Source: GCA-2746235 sp049609225
GTDB taxonomy: Bacteria > Planctomycetota > UBA1135
Direction: 5' to 3'
Assembly: GCA_049609225.1 (NCBI GenBank)
Contig: JBMYYH010000038.1
Coordinates: 1 to 25,662, forward strand
Length of the DNA stretch: 25,662 nt
Position 1 is the stretch's first letter; every line of letters begins with the position of its first letter. This document shows positions 1-8,491 of the stretch, piece by piece. The notes beneath the pieces were generated by a model. That model had not been told where the DNA came from. It saw only the letters and a program-made list of their open reading frames with translations, and searched no databases. Position numbers and translations under genes: made by a program.

Positions 1-2
1 GC

Positions 3-794
3 GCCGGCGAGATCCTGCTCGACTGGAGCGGACGCCTGGCCGACGATCAAGTCGGTTCCAAGAGTGCGCAACGGGATCTGGTGACTGCGGCGGATTTGGC
101 CAGCGAGGCCTATCTGCTGGAACACCTGAAGGCAGCCTTCCCCGAGGATGGTTTTCTGGCGGAGGAAAGCAGTGAGGAAAAGCTTCCCGAAGGGTTTGAG
201 CATGTTTGGTGCATCGACCCGCTCGACGGCACCGTCAACTTCGTGCACCAACTGCCGATGTATGCCGTTTCCATCGCGCGTCTGCATCACGGCAAGCCCG
301 ACCTCGCCGTGGTCCATCTGCCGCGGCTTGGCGAGACCTTCACGGCGCGACGCGGTGGCGGTGCCTTCCTGAATGGTCAGCCTATCCGTATCAGCGAGAG
401 CACCGAACCGTTGCAATCCTTGTTCGCGACCGGCTTCCCGTATCGTCGTCATCTGCTCGCCGACAACAACCTCGCCAATTTCGATCGCATGTTCTTGCAT
501 CAACGCGGCGTCCGACGCATGGGCAGTGCCGCCATCGACCTTGCCTATGTCGCGGCCGGTCGCATCGATGCCTATTGGGAACTGCATCTTTCACCTTGGG
601 ATGCCGCAGGTGGTGCATTGTTGGTGGAAGAAGCGGGTGGCGTGGTCGATACCTTGCAACCAGGTGGCGATTGGTTGTTCGGACGCAACCTGATCGCCGG
701 CCCGAGCGCACTCGTCGAAGCGACTCGCGCGTTGTTGCAGGAAGGCCGCGGTCCAGACTTCCCTGATCTCGGCGACCGTCCTCTCGAAGCATGA
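3..794 (+). CDS. Inositol monophosphatase family protein (5' end outside window)
   Basis: Mg-dependent phosphatase of the inositol monophosphatase (IMPase/SuhB/CysQ) family. The frame is open from base 3 to the TGA at 792-794, and the first translated residues (AGEILLDWSGR, then a QRDLVTAAD stretch) already match the family's N-terminal helix. The gene therefore starts before the window; a GTG at 81 is in frame but would cut into conserved sequence. Visible metal-site motifs are FLAEESS (the conserved Glu), WCIDPLDGTVNF (the DPxDGTxN motif) and WDAAGGALLVEEAGG near the C-terminus (the WD-AG motif). The substrate could be inositol phosphate, a related sugar phosphate or adenosine 3',5'-bisphosphate; sequence alone does not decide. 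Its stop overlaps the next start as ATGA (791-794), so it is probably co-translated with the UvrA-like gene. No functional link between the two is known to me. Confidence 0.93.
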   Translation, partial: AGEILLDWSGRLADDQVGSKSAQRDLVTAADLASEAYLLEHLKAAFPEDGFLAEESSEEKLPEGFEHVWCIDPLDGTVNFVHQLPMYAVSIARLHHGKPDLAVVHLPRLGETFTARRGGGAFLNGQPIRISESTEPLQSLFATGFPYRRHLLADNNLANFDRMFLHQRGVRRMGSAAIDLAYVAAGRIDAYWELHLSPWDAAGGALLVEEAGGVVDTLQPGGDWLFGRNLIAGPSALVEATRALLQEGRGPDFPDLGDRPLEA

Positions 795-3700
795 ACGCAG
801 AAACCCTGCGCTTGCGCGGGCTGCGGGCAGGCAACCTGAAGGAACTCGACCTCGACTTAGTGCGAGGCGCTTGGACTGCGGTGCATGGTCCCAGTGGTGC
901 AGGAAAGAGTGCTCTTCTGTTCGGCGTGTTGGAACCTGTCTCGCGCCGACGTTTCGCCATTCTCGAGGATCCACGCACCTTGCCAGGCCAGGAAGAATCC
1001 TGGTTGAAGCCTCTGGCGGATTCGGTTGAAGGATTGGAACCTGTGATCGCGTCGGCGGGAGAGATCCCGCGCGGACGTCGGAAGGCATCCTTGGTAGCAG
1101 TACTGGATCTGCTCGGCTTGTTGCGTCGGGCATGGGAAGTGCAGCGCCAGTATGCCTGCCTCTCCTGCGAAACCTTGTGGTCCCCACCCGACGTCGCCGC
1201 TTTGGAGGCTGCGGCGGAAGATTGGAAGGAGGAGGCCGTGGTGTTGATCCTGTCGGCGGCAGGTTCGGCCGCAAGTGCGCGTTTGTTGCAGGCTGGATGG
1301 ACGCGCTATTACCACAACGGTCAGTTGGTGCGTCTGGAGGAAGCCCCGGAAACCCTTCCGGACGAAGCCTATCTGATGCTCGACCGGTTCCGCTGGCGTC
1401 AAGGGCAGGGCCCACGTTTGCGCGATGCCTTGGCCGCGGCACTTGCGCGCGGCGCAGCCATCCGCATCGTGGTGGCCAAGCAAAGTACCGATTACGCCGC
1501 CGCCGATCGTTGCCCGCAGTGCGGCACGGCCCATGCCTCCCATACCCAAGGCGCGTGGACCTCGCAGTTGGACCTGGAAGACCGCGTCTTGGAAGGACGC
1601 AGCTGGGCCGCATGGATGGCGGCACCCTTCGAGGACTGGTTGGCCTGCGATGCGATTCCCAAGCACGGCCGCGCCTATCGACGTCTGCAGTTACTCGAAC
1701 GCACCGGCCTCGGTCATCTTGCCGGCCATCGGGAACTCGGTAGTCTGTCCCTCGGCGAAGCCCGACGCTTGGAGTTGGTGTCGTGGATCGCGCAGGTGCG
1801 TCGCGGGCAAACCGTGCTTTTGGATGAGCCCGGCATGGGCTTGCATGGGCGGGAACGGCAAGCCGTAGCGAGTCTGTTGCAGGAGTTGGTGCATCAAGGC
1901 AATACTGTGTTCACGGCGGACCCGGCGCGGGAATTCCTCGAAGCCGCGCATCATTGGTTAGCACTAGGCCCAGAGGGTGGACCAGGCGGTGGCTTGGTCG
2001 TCGGACAAGGTGCGCGCGCTGCATTGCCGCAAGAAGATTGGGTCGAAGATCCCACCTCTGCCGAACCTGCCACAGACTTCCTGCGATTCCGTGCCTTGAA
2101 GGAACGGCATCTCGCCATTCCACATCTGAAGGTCCCACTCGGACGTCTCGTCGCCTTCTGTGGCGTATCTGGAAGTGGCAAGACCACTTTGTTGGAATAC
2201 GAGATCCTGCCGCGTTTGCGCGCCGAAGAACGCGTGCAAGGCAAGATCCCCATGGGCGGCGTGCATTCGCTGCTGGAACGCGCCTTGCGTTGGTCGCCGG
2301 CCAGCACCATCGCCACCCTGGCGGGGGTGTGGCAAGAAGTGCGCGCTGCATTCGCGAGCAGTGAAGAAGCGCGCATCCGCGGATTGGAAGCGGGAGACTT
2401 GGTCGCGCGCGATGGCAAGGGTGGATGCCCGACCTGTCGTGGTTATGGCCTCGATCAACATCATCTTCCTTGCAGTACTTGCGAAGGTTTAGGCCTACGC
2501 GTGGACCTGCTCGACTTGCGCTTGCGCAATCGCTCCCTGCGCGATTGGTTGACCACGCCTTTGGAGCGTTTGGAAAAACGTCTTCCGGCCAAAGGGCGTT
2601 TGCGTAACACGGTGCGGCATCTCATCGCTTTGGGCCTCGGCGAACGCACCCTCGGCGAACGCGGACGCTTCCTTTCCCTCGGCGAACGCGGACGCCTGGC
2701 CCTCGCACGGGTGTTGTCCACCGCGCGCCCGGGTTTTCCCAAGCTGTTCCTGTTGGATGAACCTTGCCTCGGTCTGCCAGTGCAGGAAGCGCGCAAGGTC
2801 GTCAAACTCTTGCGCGATCTCTGCGCAGATGGGCACAGTTTTTGGGTGGTCGAGCATCATGAATACCTCTTGCGCGCCGCCGACTGGATGATCGAGATCG
2901 GTCCCGGCGCCGGACGCAAAGGGGGGCAGTGCATCTTCCAAGGTTTACCCGCGGAAGTTCTTACCGGCACCACACCCACCGGTACTTGGTTGGCGTCGCG
3001 ACGCAAGGAAACGGCACCGCCTCCGGATCCACCTGCGCGGCCGCCTTTGGTCGGTCGTCGGATCGAGGAGGATGGCGCGCGCAACGGTCGTGCCTTCTTG
3101 GAGCAGACCTTGGAACGCGAGCTGGCCATGCGCAGTCCCTTGCTCTACGACCAGGTCGGTATGGGTGGAACGGGTGCAGGGAGTCACGAAAGCAGTCAGG
3201 AAGTCACTTCCGAAGATTGGACACCGGCTGCTTGGCCGATCGACCCACCGCGTGGCACAGGCTTGGATGCCGTGCTCGGATTGGAAGCGCCCATCCGTCG
3301 GGTCTTGCGCGAACATGGGCATCAAGCCTGTCGCAATTGCGGCGGCGCCGGTCCATGGCAGTCCTTCGAGCAAGCGGCCATCCGTCAGAACCCAGAGGAT
3401 GAACTGCTCTTCGCCACACCACTTCCCGATGCCTTCCTCGCTCGCGAAGAACACGCATCCTGGCTGACGGCAGCAGGATTTCGTCGCTTCCTACGCGATG
3501 GGCGCAGTATCCGTTGGCGTCGGGGGGAACAGGAACCTTTGCAGTCAGGCGACCTCGTTTGGCTCGACCGTCTGCGCGCTGGGGATCAAGAACATGTCGG
3601 ACGCCTCCGCGACATCGCCCATCACGGTGACTTGCTGGGGGAGGGCCATGTGCTCGCACTCGATCCAGAAACCTCCGAAGTCCTTTGGCGTTTCGAAACC

Positions 3701-4798
3701 GATGCCTGCCGGGATTGCCACCTACGCAAGCAAGGCCTCGAAGCACGTCTTGGCAGCCTGCGCACCTCGGATCTGCCGCGCGCACCGCTCGGCGATGTCC
3801 TCAAAGCCTGCGCCGACGTCGACCTCGATCCACTCTTCCCGAAAGCGCTGGATCTACTCAACCACACCTCCCTTCGTGCCCATGCCAGCGGCGATGCCTT
3901 CCACAGCCTGACCGGTCTGGAACGCAAAGCCGCACGTCTCGGAGGCTGGCTGCTGCATCCACTTCCTGGCGTCGTCCTGCTTGCTGACCAACCCTTGTCT
4001 GGCCTGCCACCTGCCGTCGCCCGACGCTTCGGTACTGCCATGCTCGACGCCGGTACCACCTTCCATTTCACCGATCCCGAAGGTTGGCTGGCCGCACCCG
4101 TCGAGCCACTCCCGGCGTCCTTGCCGATGCATCCCGAGTCCTTCCCGATGCCCTTCCGGCTACGCGAATACTGCGATCCGCCGCGCGCACGCTGGGACGT
4201 CGACCTGCGCCAAGCCTTGGACATCGAGCATGAACTGCGCAGCTACTACCTCAAGTCCGAGGTCGCGCGTCTTCAGGGATGGGGGCCACAGGACCTCGAT
4301 CCCAGCCGCTCCGACATGCGCTGCAGCACCTGCCGTGGCAGCGGACGTCGATGGTTGCACCCGCAGTGGGCCTTGGCCTGTGGAGCTTGCCATGGATCCG
4401 GTTGGAGCACCGCCATTGCCGCCCTGGAGGAACGCGGCGTGCGTTGGATGGACCTGCCGCAACAGAGTCTGGCCGATCTCGCCAGCCTATTTGCCGACCA
4501 CGGACGCCTCGGCGCTACTTTCCAGGCCGCCACCGAACTGGGCATGGGCGAATTCGCACTCCAGACCCCGCTGAGGACCCTCCCGGAGGGCGTCCGCATG
4601 CTTGCTCCCTTGGCTGCGAGCCTTGCAGCGGCCGCAGAGCGTGGGGGAAGTGGAGTCGAGAGTCTGCAAATCGGTCTGGGGCTCGCAGGCTGGATTCCCT
4701 TGGTTGCGGAGCAGATTTCCACTAGAATTGCAGGCTTCCCCTCCGCCCACACAGGGCTTTCATGGAGGGAACATCATCCCCTGCATACAGCTAGTTGA
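791..4798 (+). CDS. UvrA-family excision-repair ATPase, tandem copy with degenerate C-terminal half
   Basis: UvrA is the dimeric ABC ATPase that finds DNA lesions in bacterial nucleotide excision repair. Residues 1-700 form a complete if divergent UvrA. They show Walker A GPSGAGKS (33-40), Cys pairs C123/C126 and C241/C244, a region like the UvrB-binding domain (about 150-232), signature SLGEARR (320-326) and Walker B LLDEP (343-347). The second module has Walker A GVSGSGKT (458-465), the zinc module C546/C549/C561/C564, signature SLGERGR (629-635), Walker B LLDEP (654-658), H-loop VVEHH (686-690) and the UvrA-typical IEIGPGAGRKGG. Residues 840-1335 repeat this layout in decayed form: CRNC (847-850), a UvrB-binding-like stretch (871-930), CRDC (973-976), LLADQP in place of Walker B (1063-1068) and a zinc module C1178/C1181/C1197/C1200. 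I find no Walker A there. Canonical UvrA is about 940 residues. ATG 791 overlaps the previous stop; the stop overlaps the next start. Confidence 0.9.
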   Translation: MNAETLRLRGLRAGNLKELDLDLVRGAWTAVHGPSGAGKSALLFGVLEPVSRRRFAILEDPRTLPGQEESWLKPLADSVEGLEPVIASAGEIPRGRRKASLVAVLDLLGLLRRAWEVQRQYACLSCETLWSPPDVAALEAAAEDWKEEAVVLILSAAGSAASARLLQAGWTRYYHNGQLVRLEEAPETLPDEAYLMLDRFRWRQGQGPRLRDALAAALARGAAIRIVVAKQSTDYAAADRCPQCGTAHASHTQGAWTSQLDLEDRVLEGRSWAAWMAAPFEDWLACDAIPKHGRAYRRLQLLERTGLGHLAGHRELGSLSLGEARRLELVSWIAQVRRGQTVLLDEPGMGLHGRERQAVASLLQELVHQGNTVFTADPAREFLEAAHHWLALGPEGGPGGGLVVGQGARAALPQEDWVEDPTSAEPATDFLRFRALKERHLAIPHLKVPLGRLVAFCGVSGSGKTTLLEYEILPRLRAEERVQGKIPMGGVHSLLERALRWSPASTIATLAGVWQEVRAAFASSEEARIRGLEAGDLVARDGKGGCPTCRGYGLDQHHLPCSTCEGLGLRVDLLDLRLRNRSLRDWLTTPLERLEKRLPAKGRLRNTVRHLIALGLGERTLGERGRFLSLGERGRLALARVLSTARPGFPKLFLLDEPCLGLPVQEARKVVKLLRDLCADGHSFWVVEHHEYLLRAADWMIEIGPGAGRKGGQCIFQGLPAEVLTGTTPTGTWLASRRKETAPPPDPPARPPLVGRRIEEDGARNGRAFLEQTLERELAMRSPLLYDQVGMGGTGAGSHESSQEVTSEDWTPAAWPIDPPRGTGLDAVLGLEAPIRRVLREHGHQACRNCGGAGPWQSFEQAAIRQNPEDELLFATPLPDAFLAREEHASWLTAAGFRRFLRDGRSIRWRRGEQEPLQSGDLVWLDRLRAGDQEHVGRLRDIAHHGDLLGEGHVLALDPETSEVLWRFETDACRDCHLRKQGLEARLGSLRTSDLPRAPLGDVLKACADVDLDPLFPKALDLLNHTSLRAHASGDAFHSLTGLERKAARLGGWLLHPLPGVVLLADQPLSGLPPAVARRFGTAMLDAGTTFHFTDPEGWLAAPVEPLPASLPMHPESFPMPFRLREYCDPPRARWDVDLRQALDIEHELRSYYLKSEVARLQGWGPQDLDPSRSDMRCSTCRGSGRRWLHPQWALACGACHGSGWSTAIAALEERGVRWMDLPQQSLADLASLFADHGRLGATFQAATELGMGEFALQTPLRTLPEGVRMLAPLAASLAAAAERGGSGVESLQIGLGLAGWIPLVAEQISTRIAGFPSAHTGLSWREHHPLHTAS
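4700..4728 (+). promoter_or_regulatory. Candidate promoter inside the uvrA-like 3' end, ahead of xpb
   Basis: TTGGTT (4700-4705) lies 17 bases before TAGAAT (4723-4728). The second hexamer matches the sigma-70 -10 consensus at five of six positions; the first matches only TTG. It would place transcription start about 60 bases before the XPB start codon, giving the helicase genes expression independent of the upstream genes. Weak, and based on eye matching only. Confidence 0.2.
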
Positions 4799-6495
4799 GC
4801 CTCGGCGACCGTCCGCTCATCCTCCAAAGCGATATGACTATCGTGCTGGAGACCGCCCATCCCGACTTCGTCGCGATGCGGGATGGCCTGTTGCCGTTCT
4901 CTGAGCTGGTGAAGTCGCCGGAGTACCTGCACACCTACCGCATCACCCCGGTTTCGGTGTGGAATGCGGCGGCCATCGGCCTGGATGCGACGATCGTCCT
5001 GAGCTTCCTTGAGGAGCACGCGCGTTATGGCATCCCGCAGAACTTCGCGGTCGAGGTGCGCAGCTGGTTCCATCGTTCGGAGGTCTTCCGACTGCACGCG
5101 CATGAGCAGGATTCCAATCTGCTGGTGCTGACGGCGGCCGACCCCAAGATCCTGTCCGAGCTCCTGCACGATCCCGATCTGGCTTGCCATTTCGAGGAGG
5201 TTGATGAAGGCGAAGGTCAGGCTTGGGTGCGCAAGGCGCGTCGCGGTCTGGTGAAGGAGCGCCTGATGAAACTCGGTTATCCGGTCCAGGATTTGGCCGG
5301 TTACCTGGAAGGCAGCGCTCTGGAGGTGCAGGTGCGCAGTCACATGGAATGTGGCGACGCCTTCGAGTTGCGTCCCTATCAAGTGGAAGCGGTCGGAAGT
5401 TTCCACCAGGAAGGTCGTGCGGATGGTGGTAGTGGTGTGGTGGTTTTGCCTTGCGGTGCGGGAAAGACCGTAGTGGGCATCGCTGCGATGGCTGCCGTCG
5501 GTGCGCACACTTTGATCCTTACGCCAAACACCGTGGCGCTGCGTCAGTGGCGTCGGGAGTTGTTGGATAAGACGGAACTCACCGAGGATCAAATCGGGGA
5601 ATACTCCGGGGAGGTCAAGGAGATCAAGCCGGTCACCCTGACCACGTATCAGATCCTGACCTACCGTAAGAACAAGGACGAGGATTTCGTCCACTTCGAC
5701 CTGTTCTCGAAAGGGGATTGGGGGCTCATCATCTACGATGAGGTGCACTTGCTTCCGGCACCGGTATTCCGCGCCACGGCCGAGATCCAGGCCCGACGTC
5801 GACTCGGTCTCACCGCGACCTTGGTGCGCGAAGATGGCAAGGAAGATGAAGTCTTCTGCATGATCGGTCCCAAGCGTTACGACGCTCCGTGGAAGGATCT
5901 GGAACGCCGTGGTTATATCGCGACGGTCGAATGCGTCGAAGTGCGCGTGCCCATGGCCGAAGACCTGCGCGTGGAATATCTCGCCTCCTCCAAGCGCGCG
6001 CGGTTCCGCCTGGCATCCGAGAATCCGGATAAGGCCGATGCCTTGCACGCCTTGATCCAGAAGCATGATGGGGAACGCATCCTCATCATCGGGCAGTACC
6101 TCGACCAGCTGCATGCCTTGCAGGCCGAGCTCGGCGTACCGCTGATCACGGGGCGTATGCCCAATCCCGAACGCGATGCGCTCTACCAGGCCTTCCGCGA
6201 GGGTTCCGAGAAGGTGTTGTTGGTCAGTAAGGTCGGCAACTTCGCCATCGACCTGCCCGACGCCAACGTCGCGGTGCAGATTTCCGGCACCTATGGTTCG
6301 CGCCAAGAAGAGGCGCAACGTCTCGGTCGTATCCTGCGCCCCAAGTCCGATGGACGCGGCGCCACTTTCTACACCCTGGTCAGTGAGGGCAGTGTCGATC
6401 AAGACTATGCCGAGAAGCGTCAACGTTTCCTCACCGAGCAAGGCTACACCTACCGCATCCTGCCCGCGGACAACCTGACGGCGACTCCCTCTTGA
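4795..6495 (+). CDS. XPB/Rad25-type superfamily 2 DNA helicase
   Basis: 3'-5' superfamily 2 helicase of the bacterial XPB type (compare Mycobacterium tuberculosis XPB). Its eukaryotic relative opens DNA in TFIIH during transcription and excision repair. The 566-residue protein has the conserved bacterial XPB N-terminal domain starting GDRPLILQSD and continuing through HTYRITPVSVWNA. Helicase motifs follow in order: Q-like RPYQ (193-196), Walker A LPCGAGKT (218-225), motif II DEVH (315-318), motif III TAT (340-342) followed by the XPB-type RED stretch LVREDGKEDE (343-352), and motif VI QRLGRILRP (508-516). The frame is closed upstream by TAG at 4792-4794, so TTG 4795 is the earliest possible start, and the conserved N-terminus needs it rather than ATG 4834. 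TTG overlaps the TGA of the UvrA-like gene. No Shine-Dalgarno is seen, so coupled translation is likely. The one-base gap to the next gene suggests a working pair. Confidence 0.95.
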   Translation: MSLGDRPLILQSDMTIVLETAHPDFVAMRDGLLPFSELVKSPEYLHTYRITPVSVWNAAAIGLDATIVLSFLEEHARYGIPQNFAVEVRSWFHRSEVFRLHAHEQDSNLLVLTAADPKILSELLHDPDLACHFEEVDEGEGQAWVRKARRGLVKERLMKLGYPVQDLAGYLEGSALEVQVRSHMECGDAFELRPYQVEAVGSFHQEGRADGGSGVVVLPCGAGKTVVGIAAMAAVGAHTLILTPNTVALRQWRRELLDKTELTEDQIGEYSGEVKEIKPVTLTTYQILTYRKNKDEDFVHFDLFSKGDWGLIIYDEVHLLPAPVFRATAEIQARRRLGLTATLVREDGKEDEVFCMIGPKRYDAPWKDLERRGYIATVECVEVRVPMAEDLRVEYLASSKRARFRLASENPDKADALHALIQKHDGERILIIGQYLDQLHALQAELGVPLITGRMPNPERDALYQAFREGSEKVLLVSKVGNFAIDLPDANVAVQISGTYGSRQEEAQRLGRILRPKSDGRGATFYTLVSEGSVDQDYAEKRQRFLTEQGYTYRILPADNLTATPS

Positions 6496-6496
6496 G

Positions 6497-8491
6497 ATGG
6501 TCAAGATCTCTCTTGCGCGCACGCTCGCGACCCGTTCCGAAAGTGAACTGATCGACCTGCACGACCGTTGGGTCGGTGGCAGTCCACCTCCCCGACGCGC
6601 CGATTTGGTGCAGGTGCTGCGCGACCGCATGGTCGACCCGGCCACGGTGAGTGATCTTTGTGCCGGCCTCTATGGCGCCTTGGCTCCGGTCTTTCGCGTG
6701 TTGGCGAAGGGACCTGGCAAAGGATTGGCGCTAGATAAGTTGAGTACCAAGACCGCCAAGGAAGGCATCGCTTCGCGCAGTTTGCGTCCAGCTCTTGCCG
6801 ACCTGGTGCAAACCGGTCTTATCGCCCAAGTGATGGCCGGCCGCAATGGCAATGCCCATCCGGTCTGGGGTATCCCCGAGGAATTGGGCGAAGTCCTTCC
6901 CACCGCCGGCGCACCCGAGATGGTGCAGAGTAGCCCGTTGTCGCTCCGCGGTTGGCTGACGGAGTTCTACCAGCGCAAGATGCCCGCCGCCGCCGGTGGT
7001 GAGGCGGTGCGCAAGATGTACACGCTGTTGGCGGGGGAAGCCGCAGTGATGTCGCGAGTGCAGAGCTTGGAGGAAGATGTCCGCGCCTTGGTCGAGAACC
7101 TGGCCATGCGTTACGGCGGCATCCTGCCAGCTGGGGACTTCGATGAATTAGTCACTAATCTCAAGCTGGAAAAGGTCGTGAAGGCCTTGGAGAAGAATTC
7201 GCTCGGCACCATGCTGGAGTTGAATCTGGAACCTAGCGGGATTCGCCAAAACGGGCGCGTCCTGTGCCTGTTCCAGGAGGTGGTCGTCGCGATCCTGAAG
7301 AACGGCAGCCTGCATGGCGAACCGGCGCAGGATGCGATCGCCTCGATCGGGATCGACTTCGTCTCGAACTTCTCGCGCTTCGCCAGTTTCGTGGAAGGCG
7401 ATACGGTGCGCTTCACCGTACGCGGTTCGATCTACAAGAGCACCGGCAAGCGCATTGCCGAACAGCTGTTGCCGAACCCCGGTCGCGAGTTCCGTCGCTT
7501 CGAGATTCTGGAGCTGGAATACCGCTTCGCCTTGGCCTGTCATCTGATCGACCGCACCGGCGAACGCAGTTTCCGTCTGACACCTACCGGCCAGGATTTC
7601 CTCAACATGACGCTGCTGGAGAAGCAACGTCTGATGCTCGACTGGTTCGTGGAAGATCGCGAGCTGCCGGGTGACTTGAGTCATCAGTTGCGTTTGCGTC
7701 GCACGACCTTGCGGTACATTAAGCGTCTCGAGCCCAACACCTGGTACGACGCCATGTTCCTGCCTTTCGTCGCGCGGAACCACCACTTGGCGGATCTTAC
7801 GGCCCAAGAGCAGAACGTCGCCGACAAGAACAGCTTCCCAGTCCGCTCTTCGGCCGACGTCCAGAGCCTGTCCTGGAACTTGTTCGTATGGATGCGCAAG
7901 TATCTCTACCTGCTCGGCATCATCGACATGGCCTATGAAAGCAGCGGCCGCGCGGTTGCCGTCCGCCTGACGCGGGTCGGTGCCGAACTGTTGGATGTGA
8001 TTCCTGGCCGCGAGATCGAAGGCTCCGGCCATGTGGTGGTAAACCCCGACTTCGAGGTCGTGTTGTTCCCCGATCGTCGTTCGCATGACCTGGTCTACCG
8101 CCTCGATCGTTTTTGTGATCGCGAGTTCACCGATTCGCTGTATCACTACCGCATCACGCCGGCGAGCCTGCATCGCGCCTTGTCCGAGGGCATGACCTTG
8201 GATGAGATCTTTGACCTGCTGCAGGATCGTAGTCGTACGCCTTTGCCGCAGAACGTCTCGTATTCCTTGGAATCGTGGGCGCGTAAAGGTGGCTTGGTGA
8301 CCTTCCGTGAGAATGGTCGTCTGGAGTGCGAGCAGAAGGAAGTGCTGGACCGCATCACTTTGCATCCGGAACTGCGTGGGATCGGTTTTGAGCGCGTCGA
8401 TGATGAAACCGTGCAGCTGCATGGCGAAGTCCCCGTCGAAGACCTCAGTTCCTGGATTCGCGATTACGGCGCCAGCCTACGCGTAGCTTGA
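6497..8491 (+). CDS. Helicase_C_3 (helicase-associated) protein, probable XPB partner
   Basis: A 664-residue cytoplasmic protein with no signal peptide or membrane segment. Residues about 510-630 match what I know of the Helicase_C_3 family: VVVNPDFEVVLFPD (D518), then YHYRITPASLHRALSEG, LLQDRSRTPLPQNV and SLESWARKGG. Family members are found beside XPB in mycobacteria and other bacteria, and I see the same arrangement here: ATG 6497 follows the XPB stop by one base. The N-terminal 500 residues (LARTLATRSESELIDLHDRW, winged-helix-like stretches such as LALDKLSTKTAKEG) have no catalytic motif I can name. There is no Walker A, so it is not itself an ATPase despite the family name. I infer a regulator, loader or structural partner for the helicase. 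The stop overlaps the next start as TGATG. Confidence 0.85.
   Translation: MVKISLARTLATRSESELIDLHDRWVGGSPPPRRADLVQVLRDRMVDPATVSDLCAGLYGALAPVFRVLAKGPGKGLALDKLSTKTAKEGIASRSLRPALADLVQTGLIAQVMAGRNGNAHPVWGIPEELGEVLPTAGAPEMVQSSPLSLRGWLTEFYQRKMPAAAGGEAVRKMYTLLAGEAAVMSRVQSLEEDVRALVENLAMRYGGILPAGDFDELVTNLKLEKVVKALEKNSLGTMLELNLEPSGIRQNGRVLCLFQEVVVAILKNGSLHGEPAQDAIASIGIDFVSNFSRFASFVEGDTVRFTVRGSIYKSTGKRIAEQLLPNPGREFRRFEILELEYRFALACHLIDRTGERSFRLTPTGQDFLNMTLLEKQRLMLDWFVEDRELPGDLSHQLRLRRTTLRYIKRLEPNTWYDAMFLPFVARNHHLADLTAQEQNVADKNSFPVRSSADVQSLSWNLFVWMRKYLYLLGIIDMAYESSGRAVAVRLTRVGAELLDVIPGREIEGSGHVVVNPDFEVVLFPDRRSHDLVYRLDRFCDREFTDSLYHYRITPASLHRALSEGMTLDEIFDLLQDRSRTPLPQNVSYSLESWARKGGLVTFRENGRLECEQKEVLDRITLHPELRGIGFERVDDETVQLHGEVPVEDLSSWIRDYGASLRVA

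Noticed and set aside
4774..6645. 623-codon open frame on the minus strand
   Set aside because: It is fully antisense to the XPB helicase gene, which has all family motifs. Its translation has low-complexity His/Gln/Arg composition and no recognisable domain.
7148..8422. 424-codon open frame on the minus strand
   Set aside because: Antisense to the Helicase_C_3 gene; composition follows from the high-GC codon bias of the real gene.
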